DNA from: Halichondria panicea
Lineage: Eukaryota > Porifera > Demospongiae > Suberitida > Halichondriidae
Direction of reading: 5' to 3'
DNA: 64,000 bases
Assembly (NCBI RefSeq): GCF_963675165.1
Contig: NC_087380.1
Span: 4,145,803 to 4,209,802, forward strand
The notes under the pieces are model-generated. The model did no database searches. It was not told the origin of the DNA and was given only the letters and a program-made list of their open reading frames with translations. Positions 1 to 12,800 of the stretch are shown here, piece by piece (within the stretch, counting starts at the first letter, position 1; each line of letters opens with the position of its first letter). The position numbers were made by a program, and so were the translations under genes.

Positions 1-1082
1 TATTGGCCTCGTCCAACATGTAAGAGACTGGCATTGTGTGTTGATCGTTTTGTATTTGCTTATGTTTAGACGTAATGCCAGTCTAAGCCTGAGTTTTGTG
101 ATTGACCTCGTGAGGGGCTAAACTGAGAAGTGAATGCTGTGTGTGTTGGACCGTTTAATAGCTAGTCCTACGTAGATTGTTTTATCCGCACGGTGACACA
201 ATGGTCTCTGCGCTATTCAGAAACCTTCACTTGGCCTATAACTGTTATTAGATCATGTCTACCATTAATCCTGCAGTCTGGTTGGCTATAGGTATAAATA
301 TAGTGTTATTTCCAACATGTACTTCACATAGCCTCGAGGAGGCGACCTAGCGTTATTTTAGAGACAAATCGGCCTGGGAACGAGGCTAGTACATCACCTA
401 GAAAATTATGCAGCATAGATTAGATAAGAACTGTCAAATCTGATTGGAAGAGCTTTTCAATCTGTCACAACGTCATGAACATGTACACAGCCCTTTAACA
501 ATGCAAATGATATTCATGACATGTTTCACGTAATGTAATTGACAATGTAAGTGGACCGTGTTGTTAAACATACACATGATCTAATTTGCTAACCTAGACC
601 GTTCATGACGTAGTGGCGGATTGTGACATACAGCTCTCTCCCACTTTTTGGTACTTCCCTGGCCACAATGTTAGTAATTTTTCACATTGCAAATGTGTTT
701 TTAAAGATCAAGTTTTTTGTGCAGAAGTAAGTGGAACTTCAAAAATTGGTGGAATTCAAGAAGAAGATAGAACAGGAATGAGTAAAAACTAGCCAATTTA
801 TTGATGATGCTGTATCCTAATTTATATATAAGACTTCTGGTTCTCACAGTAAATATATTGATGGTGTTTATAACCAGTGTTGCAGAGGCCTGGAGGCCCT
901 ATGGTTATACAGGCAGAAAAGGAGCTTTGTATCACTGCTGCATGCATGCACTAGATCTACTACGGTATGTCACAGCCACGCAGGCCACCTATCTCATGAG
1001 TGGCCCATGCACACACTTTATTCCCCATGCAGTACGGTGGATAATGGTACACAACTTGCGCATGATTTGAATACGTACATAC
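1..1082. other. Left edge, no supported exon; degenerate MITE copy
   Basis: I see no convincing exon here, although further exons of the minus-strand gene that begins at 1497 could lie in this stretch or beyond the window. About 455-712 is a degenerate member of the inverted-repeat family seen intact at 61224-61633. It shares the inner piece CTGTCACAACGTCATGAACA on the left, and on the right a TTTTTGGTACTTCC block followed by TTTTTCACATTGCAAATGTG. Confidence 0.5.
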
Positions 1083-1497
1083 GAGATACTCAGAGCTTGT
1101 GGTTCTGAAGATACTCTCGCAGGGAGTTTAGAAGTGAGCGCCATGAGGGCTGTTTGTGCTTCTTTTGGTGTTGTGTAGTCTTTGCTGAGAACCTTCCTCA
1201 CTCGAGAGCTACACGCAAAACCTACAAACATTAGCCGTGATATATGATTATTTGAACACACATGCAACATGTACACTTGTAATTATTTCACTCACTGCTT
1301 CGCAATGGTTCTTGGCTGTTTTGGTGTACAGTCGACAGAGAGAGCCTAGGTGAGTCTCTGGATTGTTGAGCAATGATTCGACTCGGGGGTAGCTTCTCAT
1401 GCTGCTTGAGTCTAGATCTATATCTAGTTTCAGTACTGGCAGTAGGAGTTGACAACTGTGGAGATAGCTTTCTCTTGTCACTGCCTCGTTCAACCAT
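1083..1497 (-). CDS. Unrecognised gene, first two coding exons (partial)
   Basis: Two exons join in phase. Exon 1 (1497 down to 1296) starts at ATG and ends in a GTGAGT donor after one base of a codon. Exon 2 (1221 down to 1083) starts after a TTTGTAG acceptor and supplies the other two bases, giving a serine codon. It ends at a GTATGT donor. The roughly 113 residues are Ser/Thr/Arg/Gln-rich and low in complexity at first (residues 1-67), then become helix-like with the stretch SSRVRKVLSKDYTTPKEAQT. The gene continues leftwards out of the recognisable part. The second exon faintly recalls the N-terminus of Golgi tethering-complex subunits such as COG6, but I could not find the expected next exon, so no function is assigned. 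Confidence 0.45.
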
Positions 1498-1630
1498 AGC
1501 ATATTAGCTAGCTTTTAGCTGCTAGCCAGTCTAGATATAATGATCTAGATGTTTAATGCAAAATTCCCTAGTGAATAAATCCATAGGCCAGATTCGAGGC
1601 TAAATCTATACAATGTATACGTATATACAT

Positions 1631-3712
1631 GTACTTGATATAAGACTCACAAACATAGCTGAATCAGCAATAAACTACAATATAATTATAGTAGTTCCTA
1701 CAGTTCCATGGTTCCACAGTTCCATGGTTCCACCGTTCCATGGTTCCATAGTTCCATGGTTCCACAGTTCCATGGTTCCACAGTTCCATGATTCCATGGT
1801 TCCATGGTTACACGGTTCCACCGTTCCATGGTTCCATAGTTCCACAGTTCCATGGTTCCACCGTTCCATGGCGCCACGGTTCCATAGTTCCATGGTTCCA
1901 CAGTTCCATGGTTCCACCGTTCCATGGTTCCACGGTTCCAAGGTTCCAAGGTTCCACAGTTCCATGGTTCCACAGTTCCATGGTTCCATGGTTCCATAGT
2001 TCCATGGTTCCACAGTTCCATGGTTCCATGGTTCCACAGTTCCATGGTTCCACCGTTCCATGGTTCCATGGGGCCACGGTTCCAGTTCCACGGTTCCATG
2101 GTTCCACAGTTCCAAGCATTCCTTGGTTCCATAGTTCCATGGTTCCATAGTTCCATGGTTCCATAGTTCCATAGTTCCATGGTTCCACAGTTCCACGGTT
2201 CCAAGCGTTCCACGGTTCCATAGTTCCAAGCGTTCCATGGTTCCATAGTTCCATGGTTCCAAGCGTTCCATAGTTCCATGGTTCCACAGTTCCATGGTTC
2301 CATAGTTTTATGGTTCTATGGTTCCATAGTTCCAAGCGTTCCATGGTTCCATAGTTCCAAGCGTTCCATGGTTCCATGGTTCCAAGCGTTTCATGGTTCC
2401 AAGCGTTCCATGGTTCCTACTGTTCCAAGCATTCCATGGTTTCTACTGTTCCATGATTCCAAGTGTTCCATTGCTCCATAGTTCCAAGGAGTCCATTGTT
2501 CCAAGCGTTCCATGATTGTTGAACATTTTTAAAGGAACAGTGGGAACCATGGAACGCTGGGAACGAGGAACAGTATAGAAACCATGCACGGAACAGTAGG
2601 AACCATGGAACCATGGAAGAAGTGAAAAGTTGGACACATAGAACACTTAGAACCAGGAACAGTAGGAACCATGGAACGCTTGGAACCATGGAACAGCAGG
2701 AACTATGGAACTATGGAACAGTAGCAACCATGGAACAGTAAACCATAGAACGCTTGCATGGAACCATGGAACTATGGAACCACGGAACAATGGAACAGTA
2801 GGAACCATGGAACGCTTGGAACCATGGAAAAGTAGAACCATGGAACGCTTGGAACTGTGGAACAGTAGGAACCATGGAACGCTTGGAACCATAGAACCAT
2901 GGAACACTTGGAACCATGGAACGCTTGGAACCACCATGGAACGCTTGGAACTATGGAACTATGGAACCATGGAACGCTTGGAACTATGGGGAACCATGGA
3001 ACTGTGGAACCATGGAACTATGGAACCATTGAACCATGGAACGTTTGGAACCATGGAACTGTGGAACCTTGGAACCTTGGAACTGTGGAACCATTGAACT
3101 ATGGAACGCTTTGAACCATGGAACTATGGAACCATGGAACCATGGAACCATGGAACGGTAAAACCATGGAACTGTGGAACCTTGGAACCATGGAACGCTT
3201 GGAACCACCATGGAATGCTTGGAACTATGGAATCATGGAACTATGGAACCATGGAACTGTGGAACCATGGAACTGTGGAACCATGGAACGCCTGGAACAA
3301 TGGAACCATGAAACGCTTGGAACCATGGAACGCTTGGAACTATGGAACCATGGAACTATATGGAACCATGGAACCGTGGAACGCTTGGAACCGTGGAACT
3401 GTGGAACCGTGGAACTGTGGAACCATGGAACTGTGGAACCATGGAACTATATGGAACTGTGGAACCATGGAACCATGGAACTGTGGAACAATGGAACTAT
3501 GGAACCATGGAACTATATGGAACTGTGGAACCGTGGAACTGTGGAACCATGGAACTATGGAACCATGGAACTATATGGAACTGTGGAACCGTGGAACCAT
3601 GGAACTGTGGAACAATGGAACTATGGAACCATTGGAACTGTATAGGAACTACTATAATTATATTGTAGTTTATTGCTGATTCAGCTATATTCGTGAGTCT
3701 TATATCAAGTAC
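1631..3712. mobile_element. Giant foldback element made of 8-bp units
   Basis: The outer ~70 bp are near-identical inverted repeats: GTACTTGATATAAGACTCAC at the left end matches the reverse complement of the right end at 3693-3712. Inside them, both arms are long tandem arrays of an 8-bp unit, GTTCCATG with variants GTTCCACA, GTTCCATA and GTTCCACC. The left arm (about 1696-2525) reads GTTCCA on the plus strand. The right arm (about 2540-3650) reads TGGAAC, so it is inverted. Long open frames appear in several frames only because the unit carries few stop codons; a 24-nt period gives repeating octapeptides rich in W, N, G and T. This is the structure of a foldback-type element. No transposase is visible. 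Confidence 0.8.
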
Positions 3713-3889
3713 CTAGCCCCTGTGCGGTTAATTAGCTGGATGCGAAATAAGCTATGTCAGCGTTTTAACTTAATGTCTATAGTATTATTGTATAGTATTT
3801 ATAGTGTCCAACATGGTGTCTTTTGTAGTGTCCAATAGTGTTCTGTCAACAGTATTTAGTAGTGCCCCATGGTGTACTATAGTGTCTAC

Positions 3890-3947
3890 GGTGTGAGACT
3901 GGCCCCTCGCGCTACGCACGCGAGGGGCTGTCGCCGCCAGTCTAAGT
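3890..3947. repeat. GC-rich nested hairpin
   Basis: AGACTGGC and GCCAGTCT bracket an inner CCCCTCGCG / CGCGAGGGG stem, so a strong local hairpin can form. The same pieces (GCCAGTCTAAG and CGTGAGGGGCT) recur at 76-120, suggesting a small repeated element. Confidence 0.5.
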
Positions 3948-3949
3948 GT

Positions 3950-4560
3950 CTATGGTGTCCTACAGTTAGTGCCCGTGGTGTCTATGGTGTCCTACAGTGT
4001 CTATGGTGTCCTACAGTTTCTCAGTGGCGTTCAGTAGTGCCCGTGGTGTCTATGGTGTCCTAGTTTCTCAGCGGCGTTCAGTAGTGCCCATGGTGTCTAC
4101 GTTGTCCTACAGTTTCTCAGTGGCGGTCAGTAGTGCCCGTGGTGTCTACGGTGTCCTACAGTTTCTCAGTGGCGTTCAGTAGTGCCCGTGGTTTCTATGG
4201 TGTCCTATATAGTGTCTATGGTGTCTTACAGTTTCTCACTGGCGGTCAGTAGTGCCCGTGGTTTCTATGGTGTCCTAGGGTGTCTCTATGGCGTTCAATA
4301 GTGCCCGTGTTGTCTATGGTGTCCTATAGTGTCCATGGTGTGTCTATGGTGTCATACAGTTTCTGGTGTCCTACAGTTTCTCAGTGGCGTTCAGTAGTGC
4401 CCGTGTGTCTATGGTGTCCTAGTTTCTCAGCGGCGTTCAGTAGTGCCCATGCATGGTGTCTATGGTGTCCTACAGTTTCTCAGTGGCGTTCAGTAGTGCC
4501 CGTGGTGTCTATAGTGTCCTACAGTTTCTCAGTGGCGTTCGGTAGTGCCCGTGGTGTCTA
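3950..4560 (+). repeat. 49-bp minisatellite
   Basis: Tandem array with unit of about 49 bp containing CAGTAGTGCCCGTGGTGTCT, then ATGGTGTCCTACAG and TTTCTCAGTGGCGTT. Around a dozen imperfect copies are present, with truncated units in the first part and between 4260 and 4370. It stops abruptly where the reverse-transcriptase remnant begins. Open frames over it are spurious. Confidence 0.75.
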
Positions 4561-6110
4561 TGAACCGAAGCGAGGTATACGGTAGAGGATCGGAGAGTCT
4601 CTTTGTCGGCTCACTTCGAAATGCCTTGCAAAGGGGGCTGCAAAGCATTCATTCATCCACGCAGTATCCAGCCACTTCACCGGTGCTGGACTATCCTCGT
4701 CGATTTTTCTATAGTATCGACCAGGGAAGCATGTTTCAGAAGTTCCGCAAGCATATCCCCTCTCTCTTCCCCTGGATAGAAGCCTGCTACTCCAGCCAGC
4801 CCAACCTCTTGCTGGGAAGCCACTCCCTACTCAGCTGCAGCGGAGTTCAGCAAGGAGATCCTTTAGGTCCCCTTGGTTTTGCCCTCACCCTCCAACCTAT
4901 CATTCAATCTGAAGTCCCTGGCCTGGCCCTTAATGCGTGGTATTTGGACGACGGTATACCCTAATCGGATCCCCCAACGACCCCCTATCTGATCATTGAA
5001 AGAGAAGGTCCGGGAATTGGCCTGTTCCTGCTGAGGCTGATGAATCTGTCAACCCCTTCCCTGGCTGTCCGTGAAGGCTTCTCACTCCTTTGGTTGCCCA
5101 GTCAGACCTCCTGATTTCTGCGATGCAACATTTCAAACTCTTGTAGACAAGATCAAACTCTCTCTGAACCTTCTCCACACCCTTGAAGACTCTCAAGCAC
5201 AAACCACTCTGCTACGCTCATGTCTTGCACTTCCCAAAGTTGTCTCAGTCCTCCGGGCCACGTTTGCACTACTGCGCATGATTTTGACTGTTCCATCCAG
5301 AGGGCTCTTGAGAGTATCCTGGGTGGACCTTCATCAGTCTGGTCGTGGCAGAAGGCATCCCTCCCTTGTAGTAAAAGGAGGACTTGGGCTGCGTAGCGCC
5401 CCACTTCATGCATACTTGGACTCCTCTCTCCGCTCAGCTCCCTTGGTTGAAGGACTTCTAGGCCGCTCTCCTCTTCTAGGCCGCTCTCCTCCCCCATCGA
5501 TCTTCTTAGATGAAACAGTGTCGGCCATTGCCTCCTCCTCTGCTTGTCCTGACTAGCAGACTCTGAATGATATCGATTTCCCCTCAGACAGGGAGCCCTC
5601 TCTGCTGCCATCGATGAATCCGTGCTTAAGAGCCTGTTAGCATCAGCCCCCACCCTGTTAGCATCAGCCCCCACCACTAGGCCACGAGCACTGGCTGGAC
5701 TCCCTCGCTCACAACTGGCTAAATGTAATCCCCTCTCCCTCACTTGGACTTCACCTCCAAGATCGTGAGTTCTGCTCATGCCTGTGCTACTGGTCCCACT
5801 GCACAATGACCAGTTCACCTGCCCCGAGTGTCGTGGTGTTGCTGACTCCCTTGGCGACCACCAGGTGGGATGTGGGGGCAACAGCGGCCGTCACAACGCC
5901 ATCCGAGATGTCGTTTTTAATGCTGCTCAGTCTGCTGCTAACTCTAGGACTGGTTCCAAATTCCATTTCTCGCCCGGCCGACGCTTTCCTTCCCAATTGG
6001 ATCTCTTGACGTCTACGTTCAGGTGCGGACCGAGACATAGTCACCACCAAACACCTCTTTGGGAGAGTGAGTATAGCTCTACGGCGAGGTAACGCTTCCA
6101 TACTCGTCTC
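4560..6110 (+). pseudogene. Decayed non-LTR-type reverse transcriptase element
   Basis: Plus-strand remnants of one long retroelement protein lie in successive frames. At 4690-4964 the palm region shows QQGDPLGPLGFALTLQPI and then YLDDG, the YxDD catalytic box. From 5071 to 5290 comes the thumb-like region with LGCP-like and TTLLRSCLALPKVV motifs. Then follow RSAPLHAYL near 5390-5450 and, at 5778-6090, a C-terminal zinc-knuckle-like segment with CPECRG, LGDHQVGCGG and a following RHNAIRD. This order matches a LINE-like RT family that is abundant in corals and sponges. Stops and frame changes near 4964, 5000, 5556 and 5700 show that it is dead. There is no 5' part and no endonuclease; the copy abuts the minisatellite on its left. 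Confidence 0.75.
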
Positions 6111-6737
6111 CCACTCTATCACCAGTGCTGGATGGGCATACTTAGGCTAATCACCTACTTACTAACTAGTGTGTAAATAATTATATTCTACTCATCTGTA
6201 CTTCACCCAAATTTCTACTCGTTGGTGTATTTAAAAAAAATCATTATTAAATTGCAAAAAAAAAAAGGTATGTAGACTGCTACGGAAGCCGAGAAGGGTC
6301 ATCGCGAGTCGCCCACCAATACCCAAGCGGCCGACAATAAATCCGATCGACCGACTAAAAAACCCAAGCGGCCGACAAAAAACCCGAAACTGCGTAAGAA
6401 CAATCAGAAATGAAACCAATAATGGGCGTGGCTATTGCGGAGTTGTTGTTGAGAGCGCATGGCGTACCCGTTTATAATAGTAACAATAAGGTATTGGGTA
6501 TAGGTGGGTGGGCTTTAGGTTTAACTTCAGCCATACTGTGCTGCTATCAATGCCAGATACTGTGCCATATTTCAGACATTGGCACAGCTATAGATGAAAA
6601 CCAAGGTATGTGCTATAGAACATCAGTGTGAACTGCAGTACACAGTGGAATATCCTTTAATGGAGAACACAGTTTTAGCCTAGTAATTTTGGCCTTTGAC
6701 TTTGTTGAGGAGTGTTTTGCAATCAATGTTTACATAA
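6111..6737. other. Intergenic, nothing recognised
   Basis: This lies between the RT remnant and the 3' end of the sacsin-like gene. It contains an A-rich tract (6233-6267) and short repeats of CAAGCGGCCGAC. An open stretch of 73 codons at 6410-6631 on the plus strand resembles no family I know and would run head-on into the sacsin gene, so I do not call it. Confidence 0.4.
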
Positions 6738-6739
6738 TA

Positions 6740-6745
6740 TTTATT
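6740..6745 (-). terminator. Polyadenylation signal of the sacsin-like gene
   Basis: TTTATT on the plus strand is AATAAA on the minus strand. It lies about 110 bases past the stop codon of the sacsin-like gene. Confidence 0.5.
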
Positions 6746-6853
6746 GATAAACTATAATTATGCTTGCAGTCACTGTAATGCATGGTAGATCTAGGTATAT
6801 AATTATAAGTTATGCTGAACATTATCCTACCTATACTAATGTCCTCTGATTCT

Positions 6854-9800
6854 CTACACACAATCTATAATGTTCTTGATAATTCTCAGTATAGCCTCGG
6901 CATGATCCTTGGCTTGCTCGGCCTGCTCATAATTGTACATATCAGCTGGCACAATACCAGATGGCCAGCGATTGGGGTATCTTGGGTCAAGGTAGTATTT
7001 CTCCAAGGGGGTTGTGTGATTGACTAGTCCATGCGTCTCTCCAGGACGTTCAGACTGTAGACCATATGCGTGAGTGCTGATATTGTGGTTAACAAGAGAG
7101 TTAGCATCTAACCCACACACAAAGTACTTGCCTCCTTTGAGAGCTTTCTCTGCTACTTGATGAGCAATAAAACATACATCTCCACACAATTGAGACTTGT
7201 TTATTGCATTGTCGAACAGTGTCCGGAGCGAATCAAAATTAGCTTCAGCTTGTTTGAGCCAACGTTTTCCTTCATCTGGCTTAGGCTGAGGCCGTACATT
7301 CTCCTCACCAAATGGATCAGACTCGTGCTGTGATGACGTCCCCCACCCAGAGTTTCCAAATTCCCTACCCCTCGAAAATGAGGAATTACTTGCTCCACGT
7401 GCATTGCTACTGGATGAAGAGTACTCATACTGTGTGTGTGCGTGGTGTTCTCTGAACAAATTGTTTCTGTGTCTTCTAGCAGTCTCATTAAGATCATCTG
7501 TATGAAACCTTCCAGTATTCCGTGCCTCAATTTCAGAAATGAGAAATTTGAATACCTTTTCAGCAAAATCTTGGTTGCCAGAATTCTTGTCTGGATGCCA
7601 CTTGAGGTACAGACGCTTGATGGCCTTTCGCCGATCCTCCTCTGACAGCCTCCAAACATCGTCCAATTGCTTTTTAAGATCACTGATAACTTCTTCCAAA
7701 TCTTTCTCTTGGAGAATTGTGTGCAATAGAGTTTGTTCAGTTTCTCCTTCGAATGTTACGGTATCTTTCTCAGCTTCGTTAACTTTTTTGGGAAATTTCA
7801 GCCCCCTTACAAACTTGTACAGCTCAAGAATTCCCACTTCAATTCCTTCATCATCCATTAATAGGCTTGTGTAGATTCTGTATCTCATGTCAATACGCTG
7901 TACAGAATCAAGATTTCCTTCTTTAGGAAGTAGAGAGTGCATTATTTGTGCAAATATGATGTGATCGTCACTATCTTCATAGCCAACAAGCTCTCCAGGA
8001 TGAAATACATTGTCAATAGCTTGGTCTAGTCGATGGTGCCACTCTGTTGGAATTTCCTTGCCAAGTTCGACAGAAAGTTTTTTGATTTGAATTTCACTAT
8101 CTGTGGCAGTGTATGGAATAGCCTCTTGCTTGAGAACACTGTGCAATTGAGCAGGAGTTTGAAGCCTCAAAAGCGAAGTAAAGATCCTGGCCATCTCTGA
8201 GGAAGAAAAATCATTCACTTTCGGGTCAAGGTGTTTAATGATTTTAATTAGCTTCTTGGAAAGTGCTCTAACAATGTCATCAACACCACTATCTGGATCA
8301 ATGTTGGAATCAAGGTACAAGCACAGTCGCTCATTAGAATCCTTCTGCTCATGTTGCAGATGGAAAGATAAATTGAGTTGTCCAAGTTGTGCACCAGTGT
8401 CTCTCAAAGTAATGAGAGTCTGCACCCGCTTAACTGTGACTACATCAATACCTGCTACAAATTCTGTGAAAACATCAACAAAATCCTTGACCGTATCTGT
8501 TGCTGCATTCACAACAGCATTTATCACTCTTGGCAGCTCGATCTTCATACATAGTGTTCTCTCCACTTTCTTGTGCACTTCATTAGGTTCTATGGAGTGT
8601 TTGAATTCTTGGATAATTTTTTGTTCACATAATTCAGACATACCTTTGGGTCTTACTAGTTTTGGAAGCAATTCACAGAATTGGCTTTCTGAGAAACCAT
8701 ACTTAACCAAAGGGGTCAGGTTGATTAGGGAATACCCTGTGTTATCTAAATTTGTCTTCAAAGCGTGACCCGAAAGACTTGTAGTGTCTGCATACAACAA
8801 TTCTGTGGAAAGTACCAATGTGCCTTCATTTGATGGAAGATACAGAGGTGAAATTTTTTGTGTGTGATCTGACTCTTTTAAAAACTTATGGAGACATTTC
8901 AGTGCCTGAACAACACACGCTTTTGTATTTTCATCGAGTTTCTGCCCTTGTGATTGCTTGTAGGCTGTCTCTAGAACAAGTTGGCAATGTTTGATACCCA
9001 TACTACCATCAACTCCAATGCTCTGTAAGAATCCCAAAAATGCTGGGTTGAGCTCACTAGGAGCAGAATGCAGGAATGGGTGGAGACCTTCAACGGTACA
9101 ACTGAGGACATAGCAAGGTTTCACTAGTACAACCTGCCAACTTTGTGTGTTATCCTTATCAGCAGTACTGGGAACAGGGATGCACGGGATATTCTCTAAC
9201 TGCGTCAAATGATGCGTTGACAGCGAAGTCAAGCTGTTTTGCAAGAATGTAAAGTGACACTCAATTACTTCCATCAATGTTGTAGTAACATCTTCAGGTG
9301 GCTGGCTTGCAGGAGGATAGTTATCAAAAAGTTTCAAACCTGTGAACTTTGCCATTGAAGAGATATTCTTGAGATTGTTCACGACCTGTTCTATGGTGGG
9401 TTCAATTGTGACACCTAATTGATAAAGAGAGGTCCTGTGTGAAAAGTAGTGGATTGGCAATGACACAATGGGCATGATTGTCCACAAGCAGTGTTCATGA
9501 TCATGATCATGACCAAGCATAGCTGCACCATTCATTTTTGTTAGCTCCACCACTTTTCCATCTCTTTTATTAATACGTCGACCGGGATTAGCAAATCGGA
9601 AGGGGGATTTGATCCAGCTCAGTTGTGGTAACTGTTGAGCTGGTACAAAGGCAATATTTGATACTTGCTTATTGAAATTAAGGTCGTTGGTCCAGCCCTT
9701 CTCGGCAACCTCAACAGAAAAGTAATGCTCAAGTAAAACTTGAGATGCAATTTTCGGATCATCATGGCTCTCAGCAGTGAGTTGACACAGAGAGACAAAC

Positions 9801-12800
9801 TCTTCCTTCGTGAGGGTCTGTCTAAGATGTAGCTGTTGAAAAAAGTGCTTCCATTTGCTCCACACCTGGGAATTGCTAGTAAATATTGCTGGAAGAAATC
9901 TGTAGGTCTTTCGAAAAGTTGTAAAGATTGGTAAAGTATGATCACAAAAGTCTCTAACTGGTCTCAATGGTTTATCACCTTCACTAATACATGGAAGGGC
10001 TTCCAACAAATTAATAAATGTTCTTGCTGTAAAATAACACTGCCTGGTTTCTTTTCTCTTGTACATATGTTCTTGAGAGTTTGCTTTGTTTGTTCGGAAG
10101 AGAACATCCCTGATGTGCTCGAGGTGTTCATACCGCTCTGTTTCATTCAAAGAATCAAAGAATTTAAATATATACTGTGAATAAATTCCTTCGCCAGTAA
10201 TGCTGTTGATTGCCAACTGTGCTGAGCCAATAGCAGTCCATGCACCAGAACAATGAAGAAATATGACATCACAGTGTTTAATCCACTTTTTGTACCCGAC
10301 AGTACTTGCAGACGTGTTCCACTTAAACACTGTTTTTCCTTGAACAGTACTGAATTCTCCATCAACATTCTCAAATAAAGGAAGGGACTTTATGTAATTG
10401 AGACTCTCTGGATCACTTCTGAAGTCAATTGTTGTAGCAAAGTCAAATATAACTTTCACCATTTCTTTGGTGACTAGTTTTGATAAGGACACTTCCTGGT
10501 TAAGGAAGTACAAGTTTTTGAGGACAGCTTTACGATCTTTTAAGCGAGGACATGGAATAGAAACACCCAATGGTAGTGCAATGAAGGGCATTTGAAGGGT
10601 AGAAAGTACATGGTATAGTTCAGACTCTTCAGCTGGAGTGATGGCTGGTTTTTCTCTCCCATCTGACGCTACTGATAGTGGATAGACAGGAAGCACTTTG
10701 CTTGATGTTGAATATAGGTGGCCTCTATTGGTTGGGATTAATGCCCATAGTTTTAACACTATGTTGTTCAGTTTTGATTTAAACGCAACATCGCCAGAAA
10801 AACATTTCCAAAGTTCTTTTAACTGGTTTTCAGACATGTATCGATCAAAATCTTGTACTCTAGATGCTTGTAGTTCAGGTGGAAGCTCAGAAGCTAAAAT
10901 TGTACTGACGAGCTGTTCATAGTCGGAGTTTTCAGCAAAATATTCAATGTTACAATTAGCTTTAAGTAGTTTTGGGTGTATGAACAGGTGCAGCATTGTT
11001 TTAAACAAACCAGAAAATTCAGATCTTAGCACCTTTTCATGCTTTTCAAAGTTTCTAAGAATACTATCAGCTGTAAGAAGAAGAGGATACCCATAAGGAT
11101 TGTTGTCTGGAAATACCCATCCAGTTATCTTCGTGTCTTTTTCCTTTGGTGCCTGAAGCAAATAGTCCGTGAACCGTCTGAATACTTCTGCTCGTTTGAA
11201 GATAGTACAGTCAATAGCACAGGGGAATGCATTCACACCTGTTTCAGTTTTGATTGCTTGTACATTGAACTTCTGGTAGTAAGCATAAACTGAGCTAGGG
11301 TTGGTTTCTTGTAGTTTTGTTGCCTTATCGTCGATAGCCTTGTTTAGATGACGTTTCAGCCTTGATGGTGCTGCAGTGAGCTGCATGCCAATGGCTTCAA
11401 GTAAAGGCCTAATGGACTTCCTTTCATAATCTCCCTCCACATATGAAGTAGGCGACCAAAAGTAAACTTGAGTGGAAGACAACTCACTTTTGATAGGACA
11501 CCAATTAATCTTTACTGCCTTGGTTTCAGCAGTCTCAGAGTTGTACGCAACAGACAGTACAGAGGAGTTATGAGTAACAAACTTGGTATACACACTCTCT
11601 GCTAACAACAGGTAACGTTTTTCCAATTTATCAGAGGAAGGGTGAGGGAATATGCTGTAGTACTTGTTGAGAGAATCAAGAGCATCATGAATTGATTTGA
11701 AAACATTTTTGGTTACATAGTACTGCTGAGCATGCTCAAGAAGGTTAGCATAAGATGAGGCTATGGCTTCAAAGATTTTTCTGTTCCATGCTGCTCTGTC
11801 ATCTTCATGACAGGAATCTGTTGAGTGCCACAAGTCTCTGCGATTGGAATCGAGGACAAAGTGCCCATTGATATGCACGGGTAGATTTGAATCCACTGGC
11901 AAAGGGAGAAAACAGAATACTTTTCCAGAGATTGACATTTTCCCCGGGTTTATTGCCTCACAAATAGGAGCTGCAATACCATGTCGTGGCTTTATGTTAC
12001 TAATGTATTTCCATGTTTGATGTTCATTTTCAATATCTCCAACCCCTTGTTGTATTAGCCAATTCTCTTTGACGTGTTGCTCAGCCCCTCCCCTCTTGTG
12101 TGTGACTGTGGAAATGGTAATAGGATAGCGTACCACTGTGGGTTGGGTGCAACTATCTTGTTTAAAGGCTGAGAGTGCATTATGGAGCTGAACACGAGAG
12201 ACTTGGGCACATTGATTTACCGTTGTGCGATAGTTGCTCAATGTGATCATTGTGTGAGATTTTTTTTCTATGACAAAAAAGCGAAGTTCTGTAATGTGGT
12301 TGAGGAAGAGCATAGCTTCTTTCATGCCAGGAGCCCAGTCTTTGAGATAAGAATGCATATCGTCTGCTTTTAGAGGCTTTGGGTTAGCGAATGTATCCTT
12401 TTTTAGGATCTTTGACATTGCTACCAGCTCAGGAGTGTGTCTAAGAGGAAAACGAAACAAAGATCCACCTTCTTGCAGCTCTGGCGGGCAATTTTCCAAC
12501 CTACTCTGGAGGTAAGCACCCTTCATATCACTGAATGTGTCCCAGAACCCATCCTTAACCAAATTGTCAAACCTTCTTCCAGGATCACTTGCAGTTGCTC
12601 CTGGAACATAGTGGCAGTGTGGATCCAGTATACACATGGTTTCTCCTCCAGTGATAAAACTTGGACAATCAGTGAGATGGTAAACTACATTGAAACCGAT
12701 GCCATACTGACCAATTGTCTCATCATCAGATCTCTTGCTACCTAGGCCAAGTTGCTGGATACCTTCTAGGTCCTTCTCTGAAAATTCGCTATCATTCCAA

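Noticed and set aside
1675-3679. Long open frames on both strands over the foldback element, encoding W/N/G/T octapeptide repeats
   Set aside because: They follow from a stop-poor 8-bp unit, appear in several overlapping frames on both strands and have no splice or start context.
3869-4585. Open frames over the 49-bp minisatellite
   Set aside because: Repeat-driven, change frame with each truncated unit and show no domain.
6410-6631. 73-codon plus-strand frame with a GTATGT donor-like end
   Set aside because: No family recognised, and a gene continuing to the right would collide with the sacsin 3' end.
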